Source of the DNA: a candidate division WS6 bacterium GW2011_GWC2_36_7
GTDB lineage: Bacteria > Patescibacteriota > Dojkabacteria > SC72
Direction: 5' to 3'
DNA: 17,111 bases
Assembly (NCBI GenBank): GCA_000991805.1
Contig: LBSF01000003.1
Coordinates: 1-17,111 of the forward strand
Shown in pieces: positions 13,888-17,111 of this stretch; the first letter of the stretch is position 1, and every line of letters begins with the position of its first letter. The position numbers and the translations under genes are program-made. The notes under the pieces are model-generated. The model saw nothing but the letters and a program-made list of their open reading frames with translations, searched no databases and was not told the origin of the DNA.

Positions 13888-14586
13888 ATGGTTAATTCAG
13901 CAGAGGAGATTCTCTGTATTACAAATAACTACGCATACAAAGAACAGCTACGAAATCTTTTCATCTCTCATTCAGACATAGCTTTCACTTTTGCCAACAA
14001 TATTTCAGAGGCTGAAGTTCGGCTACAAGACAAACGATTCTCATTGATATTAATTGATGATTCACTCATACAAGAAAACCCATATGATTCAGAAAAATTA
14101 TTTGCGCTTCTAGTTTCGCTTTGCCTTACCCAACATGTATTAATCATAATTCCAGCATTAGAAAAAGATCTCTTCTACAAATATATAAGTCGAGGATTTA
14201 CATATATTACCAATATGGAGACAGCTAGATATATGCTTCCTGCAGTTTTAAGACACCTTGAAGAATTCAAACTAAAACGACCCCCTCCTGAAAATATATC
14301 CTTTAAAGGACTATCAATATATCCTCAATCTAGTACGTTGATCTTTAAAAAATGTAAAATATCTATTACCAACATAGGCATGTTAATTATTCTCTTTCTG
14401 GTTAAACATGGGGGCCATAGTTCAACATGTGCAATACAAAAATATCTTCAATCTATTCTAAGAAGAGAAATAACTGAATCATATGTTTCAGTCAATATTC
14501 ATCGTCTCACAAAGAGCATTTACAAAGTGACCGGCTTGAAGATAATTAAGAATCGATATGGAGTAGGCTACCATCTTGTTCTCTAA
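13888..14586 (+). CDS. Orphan OmpR-family transcriptional regulator with degenerate receiver domain
   Basis: A 232-residue protein from ATG 13888 (three residues longer if ATG 13879 is used). The first 120 residues look like a response-regulator receiver fold: strand EILCITNN, helix, strand SLILIDDSLI with an aspartate in the phosphorylation position, strand HVLIIIPAL. The acidic pair after strand 1 is replaced by TNN, and the conserved Thr/Ser and Lys of strands 4 and 5 are not seen, so ordinary phosphorylation is doubtful. The C-terminal 95 residues form an OmpR/PhoB winged helix: KGLSIYP.., ITNIGMLIILFLVKHGG, SYVSVNIHRLTKSIYKVTG, and the wing NRYGVGYHLVL. No sensor kinase is nearby. It lies 36 bp after hisS and its stop TAA overlaps the stop of mutS by four bases. 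Target genes are unknown; the AGGWC direct repeats before hisS are a candidate site (inference). Confidence 0.82.
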   Translation: MVNSAEEILCITNNYAYKEQLRNLFISHSDIAFTFANNISEAEVRLQDKRFSLILIDDSLIQENPYDSEKLFALLVSLCLTQHVLIIIPALEKDLFYKYISRGFTYITNMETARYMLPAVLRHLEEFKLKRPPPENISFKGLSIYPQSSTLIFKKCKISITNIGMLIILFLVKHGGHSSTCAIQKYLQSILRREITESYVSVNIHRLTKSIYKVTGLKIIKNRYGVGYHLVL

Positions 14587-17111
14587 ACCTTTTTCTTCCA
14601 CTCCGCTATCTTGTTTAACGCTTCAATTGGTGTCAGATTATCCAAATTCAATTTCTGTATTTCTTGTTCAACCTCAGAATCTTTGGCTGTAAATAAAGGC
14701 ATTTGAAACGCATTCTGTGCATATGGTGCCTTTGATGAAAAGACCTCTGAATCTCTTAGTTCATTCTTAGACTCAAACATATTCTTCTGCTCAAAACCTT
14801 CAAGTATTTCATTTGCTCTTTTTATGACTTTCATTGGGAGTCCTGCCATCTTAGCTACATAGATACCATAACTTCTGTCCGTTCCACCTTTAACTATCTT
14901 TCTTAAAAATATGACAGTCCCTTTTTCAAGATCTTCTTCAACCAATACATTGTAATTCTGAACACTCTCTGGAAATTTCTCAGCTAATTTCAGAAGCTCA
15001 TGGTAGTGAGTAGCGAACAGGGTACGTGCTTTGTTTTCATTAACCAAGTATTCAGCTATGGCCCATGCAATACTTACACCATCGTAGGTACTCGTACCAC
15101 GTCCAACCTCATCTAATACAATCAAACTATATTTTGTAGCATTATTAATAATATTGGCCGCCTCATCCATCTCCACCATAAATGTACTTCGGCCCCTGGA
15201 GAGATCATCTGATGCCCCAACTCTTGTAAATATTCTATCGACTATCGATATCTCTGCCTCACTTGCAGGGACAAAACTTCCTAGTTGAGCCATTAATACA
15301 ATTGTAGCCACCTGTCGTATATATGTAGATTTACCTGACATATTTGGACCTGTAAGAATAGCCATATTGGATTCTTCGAAATTGAGTAGAGTATCATTGG
15401 ATATGAATTCTTCTGAAGATATCTTTTCAACAATAGGGTGTCTTCCTTTTTTGATATCAATAATTCCATTCTTCTCTCCAATCTCATATATCTTTGGTTT
15501 TACATACTCATTTTGAGAGGCAATATATGCGAAGTTAGCTAATACATCTGTATTTGCAATGAATGTAGCTACTTTATGTAATGCTTCGAGATAAGGGATG
15601 AATGTATCTCTAAATTCAGAGAATAGCTTGTATTCTAATGCTCCAATCTTTTCTTGGGCGTTGAGAATGATATCTTCCTTGGCTTTTAATTCTTCGGTTA
15701 TGAATCTTTCTGCATTTACTAATGTCTGCTTTCGGATATATCTCTCTGGGACTTTGGCTAAATGTGAATTGGTAACTTCAATGTAGTATCCAAATACTTT
15801 GTTAAAACTAATCTTTAATGATGTGATACCTGTTTTGGCTTTTTCATCTTCCTCGAACTGTTTTAGCCATGATTTACTGTCGCCACTTAATGATCGTAGT
15901 TCATCTACTTCTGGATTAAACCCGGTTTTAATGATCCCGCCATCGGTTATGGTAGTTGGTGGATCGTCTGTGATAGTTGCTTCTATCTGAGTTATTAATT
16001 TTTCAAGTGTTGGGGTATCAATATTTTCTGTAGCTATGTCTAATTCTTTTTTTAGTACTTCTGATATTTCTAATGCATTTTTTAATGATACTTGTAGTGC
16101 ATTAAAGTCTCTTCCATTGGCTCGGTTTAATCCAATCTTTCCAACTATTCGATCAATATCATTAATGTTTTCTAACTTACTTCGGATATCTGTTAAACAC
16201 TCTTGTTTGTTGTATAGCTTTTCTACTATGTTTAATCTCTCATCTATACTCTTCTTGTCTATGAGTGGGTTTAATATCCATGAGTAGAGTAGTCTTCTTC
16301 CCATTCGGGTAGATGTTTGGTCTAGTACCCCAAAGAGTGAATCTGATATATTTCCACTGTATGCACTTGCTACTAGTTCTAGGTTTCTGATGGTTGCTCG
16401 GTCCAGGATCATTGTTCTGTCTGTATTTACTCGTTTTGGTTTGAGTATATGCTTTGGATCCATGAGCTGGGTTTCTTTGATGTACTGGAGGCCCATACCT
16501 ACGGCTATGATATCTCCATTGTCTTGAGATATATCTAAGCTTTCCATATTTTTAATATCGTAGAATTCCTTTACTATTTCTGTAGCATAGTCTTTGTTCT
16601 TTAATCCTTTTTCTACAAAGTGTACTGGGGTATTGGGGAAGAGTAGGGTGTCTTCTCCTTCTATGACTAGTATTTCTTCTGGATAGTAGGAGGAGAGTAT
16701 GTTGCTTACACTGTTCTCTGTATATTTCTCCGTTATGAGTAACGACTCTCCTGTTGATATATCACAGAGTGATACTGAGAGGGTTTTCTTTTCTAAGTAG
16801 AAGCTAGCAAGATATGAATTTTTTACTGCATTGGCTTCGTCTCCGTCTAGGGTTCCGGGTGTTACTATTCTTGTTACTCCTCGTTTGACTATTCCTTTTG
16901 CAAATTTTGGGTCTTCTAATTGGTCGACTACTACTACACAGTAGCCTGCAGCAATTAACTTGGGTAGGTATTGGTCTATGGCTTTGTGTGGGAATCCTGC
17001 TAGTGGTACTTTGTTGTTTTCTTTGTTTCTAGCGGTTAGGGTTATGTTTAATACTTTGGCTGTTAGTTTGGCATCGTCTCCAAAGGATTCGAAGAAATCT
17101 CCCATTCTGTA
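14583..17111 (-). CDS. mutS: DNA mismatch repair protein MutS, 5' end beyond the window
   Basis: MutS recognises base mismatches and small loops and starts repair using ATP. The frame stays open to the window edge: codons for Y and R precede MGDFFESFGDDAKL, matching the conserved FYRMGDFYELF stretch, so the ATG at 17105 is internal and roughly 10-20 residues are missing. Domain I keeps the mismatch-reading F-x-E (FFE). Connector and core domains follow, then the ATPase: Walker A GPNMSGKST (15324-15350), GRSTFMVEM, Walker B LIVLDEVGRGTSTYDG, ATHYHEL, and the C-terminal LTPIEALNKIAEWKKKV. Length fits the usual 850 or so. The first 100-200 codons are C/A-rich, unlike the rest of the gene. The stop TAG overlaps the regulator's stop. 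No mutL is in the window. Confidence 0.97.
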   Translation of the reverse strand, partial: YRMGDFFESFGDDAKLTAKVLNITLTARNKENNKVPLAGFPHKAIDQYLPKLIAAGYCVVVVDQLEDPKFAKGIVKRGVTRIVTPGTLDGDEANAVKNSYLASFYLEKKTLSVSLCDISTGESLLITEKYTENSVSNILSSYYPEEILVIEGEDTLLFPNTPVHFVEKGLKNKDYATEIVKEFYDIKNMESLDISQDNGDIIAVGMGLQYIKETQLMDPKHILKPKRVNTDRTMILDRATIRNLELVASAYSGNISDSLFGVLDQTSTRMGRRLLYSWILNPLIDKKSIDERLNIVEKLYNKQECLTDIRSKLENINDIDRIVGKIGLNRANGRDFNALQVSLKNALEISEVLKKELDIATENIDTPTLEKLITQIEATITDDPPTTITDGGIIKTGFNPEVDELRSLSGDSKSWLKQFEEDEKAKTGITSLKISFNKVFGYYIEVTNSHLAKVPERYIRKQTLVNAERFITEELKAKEDIILNAQEKIGALEYKLFSEFRDTFIPYLEALHKVATFIANTDVLANFAYIASQNEYVKPKIYEIGEKNGIIDIKKGRHPIVEKISSEEFISNDTLLNFEESNMAILTGPNMSGKSTYIRQVATIVLMAQLGSFVPASEAEISIVDRIFTRVGASDDLSRGRSTFMVEMDEAANIINNATKYSLIVLDEVGRGTSTYDGVSIAWAIAEYLVNENKARTLFATHYHELLKLAEKFPESVQNYNVLVEEDLEKGTVIFLRKIVKGGTDRSYGIYVAKMAGLPMKVIKRANEILEGFEQKNMFESKNELRDSEVFSSKAPYAQNAFQMPLFTAKDSEVEQEIQKLNLDNLTPIEALNKIAEWKKKV

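Noticed and set aside
14298..14315. TCCTTTAAAGGACTATC inside the regulator gene, similar to part of the AGGWC elements
   Set aside because: It lacks the full AGGWCWRWCCT pattern and encodes normal protein sequence (FKGLSIYP).
58..17105. Many open frames of 60-110 codons opposite to or within the main genes
   Set aside because: They overlap conserved genes in other frames, show no family motifs and have low-complexity translations.
1..17111. tRNA or rRNA genes, insertion sequences, recoded TGA codons
   Set aside because: No cloverleaf, transposase or terminal inverted repeats were seen, and all main frames are intact with TGG for tryptophan and no in-frame TGA.

Overview
The window is an AT-rich, gene-dense bacterial segment: twelve protein genes and one possible leader peptide in 17.1 kb, with no gap above about 300 bases. 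It reads as the chromosome of a small-genome bacterium of the Candidate Phyla Radiation (Patescibacteria) type. The grounds are divergent versions of core translation genes, a threonyl-tRNA synthetase without its N-terminal TGS domain, no Shine-Dalgarno sequence before any visible start, promoter -10 boxes placed so that transcripts would begin at or next to the start codon, no TGA stop in twelve genes, and a large modular surface protein. The phylum cannot be fixed from the sequence alone. The standard genetic code fits, because no main gene has an in-frame TGA.

Layout. Bases 2-1945 hold the 3' part of a repetitive surface protein with phage tail-collar-like modules followed by three fibronectin/Ig-like domains. 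Next, on the + strand, come rsmD (16S rRNA methyltransferase), a possible threonine-rich leader peptide, and the translation cluster thrS-infC-rpmI-rplT-pheS-pheT, the same order as in Escherichia coli. An intrinsic terminator with a competing upstream stem separates rplT from pheS. pheT runs into a convergent class A penicillin-binding protein gene (- strand); the two stop codons share four bases.

The 213-bp divergent region between the PBP gene and hisS carries four copies of the 11-bp palindrome AGGWCWRWCCT in two pairs, plus a separate 17-bp palindrome. hisS is followed by an orphan OmpR-like regulator with a degenerate receiver domain. That gene again meets its convergent neighbour, mutS, in a four-base stop-stop overlap. 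mutS runs off the right edge.

Functionally this is translation (three aminoacyl-tRNA synthetases in four genes, IF3, L35, L20, rRNA methylation), cell wall synthesis, mismatch repair and one surface protein. The most interesting material is regulatory: the operator-like array in front of hisS, the leaderless promoter pattern, the candidate thrS leader peptide, and the overlapping stems at the rplT stop.
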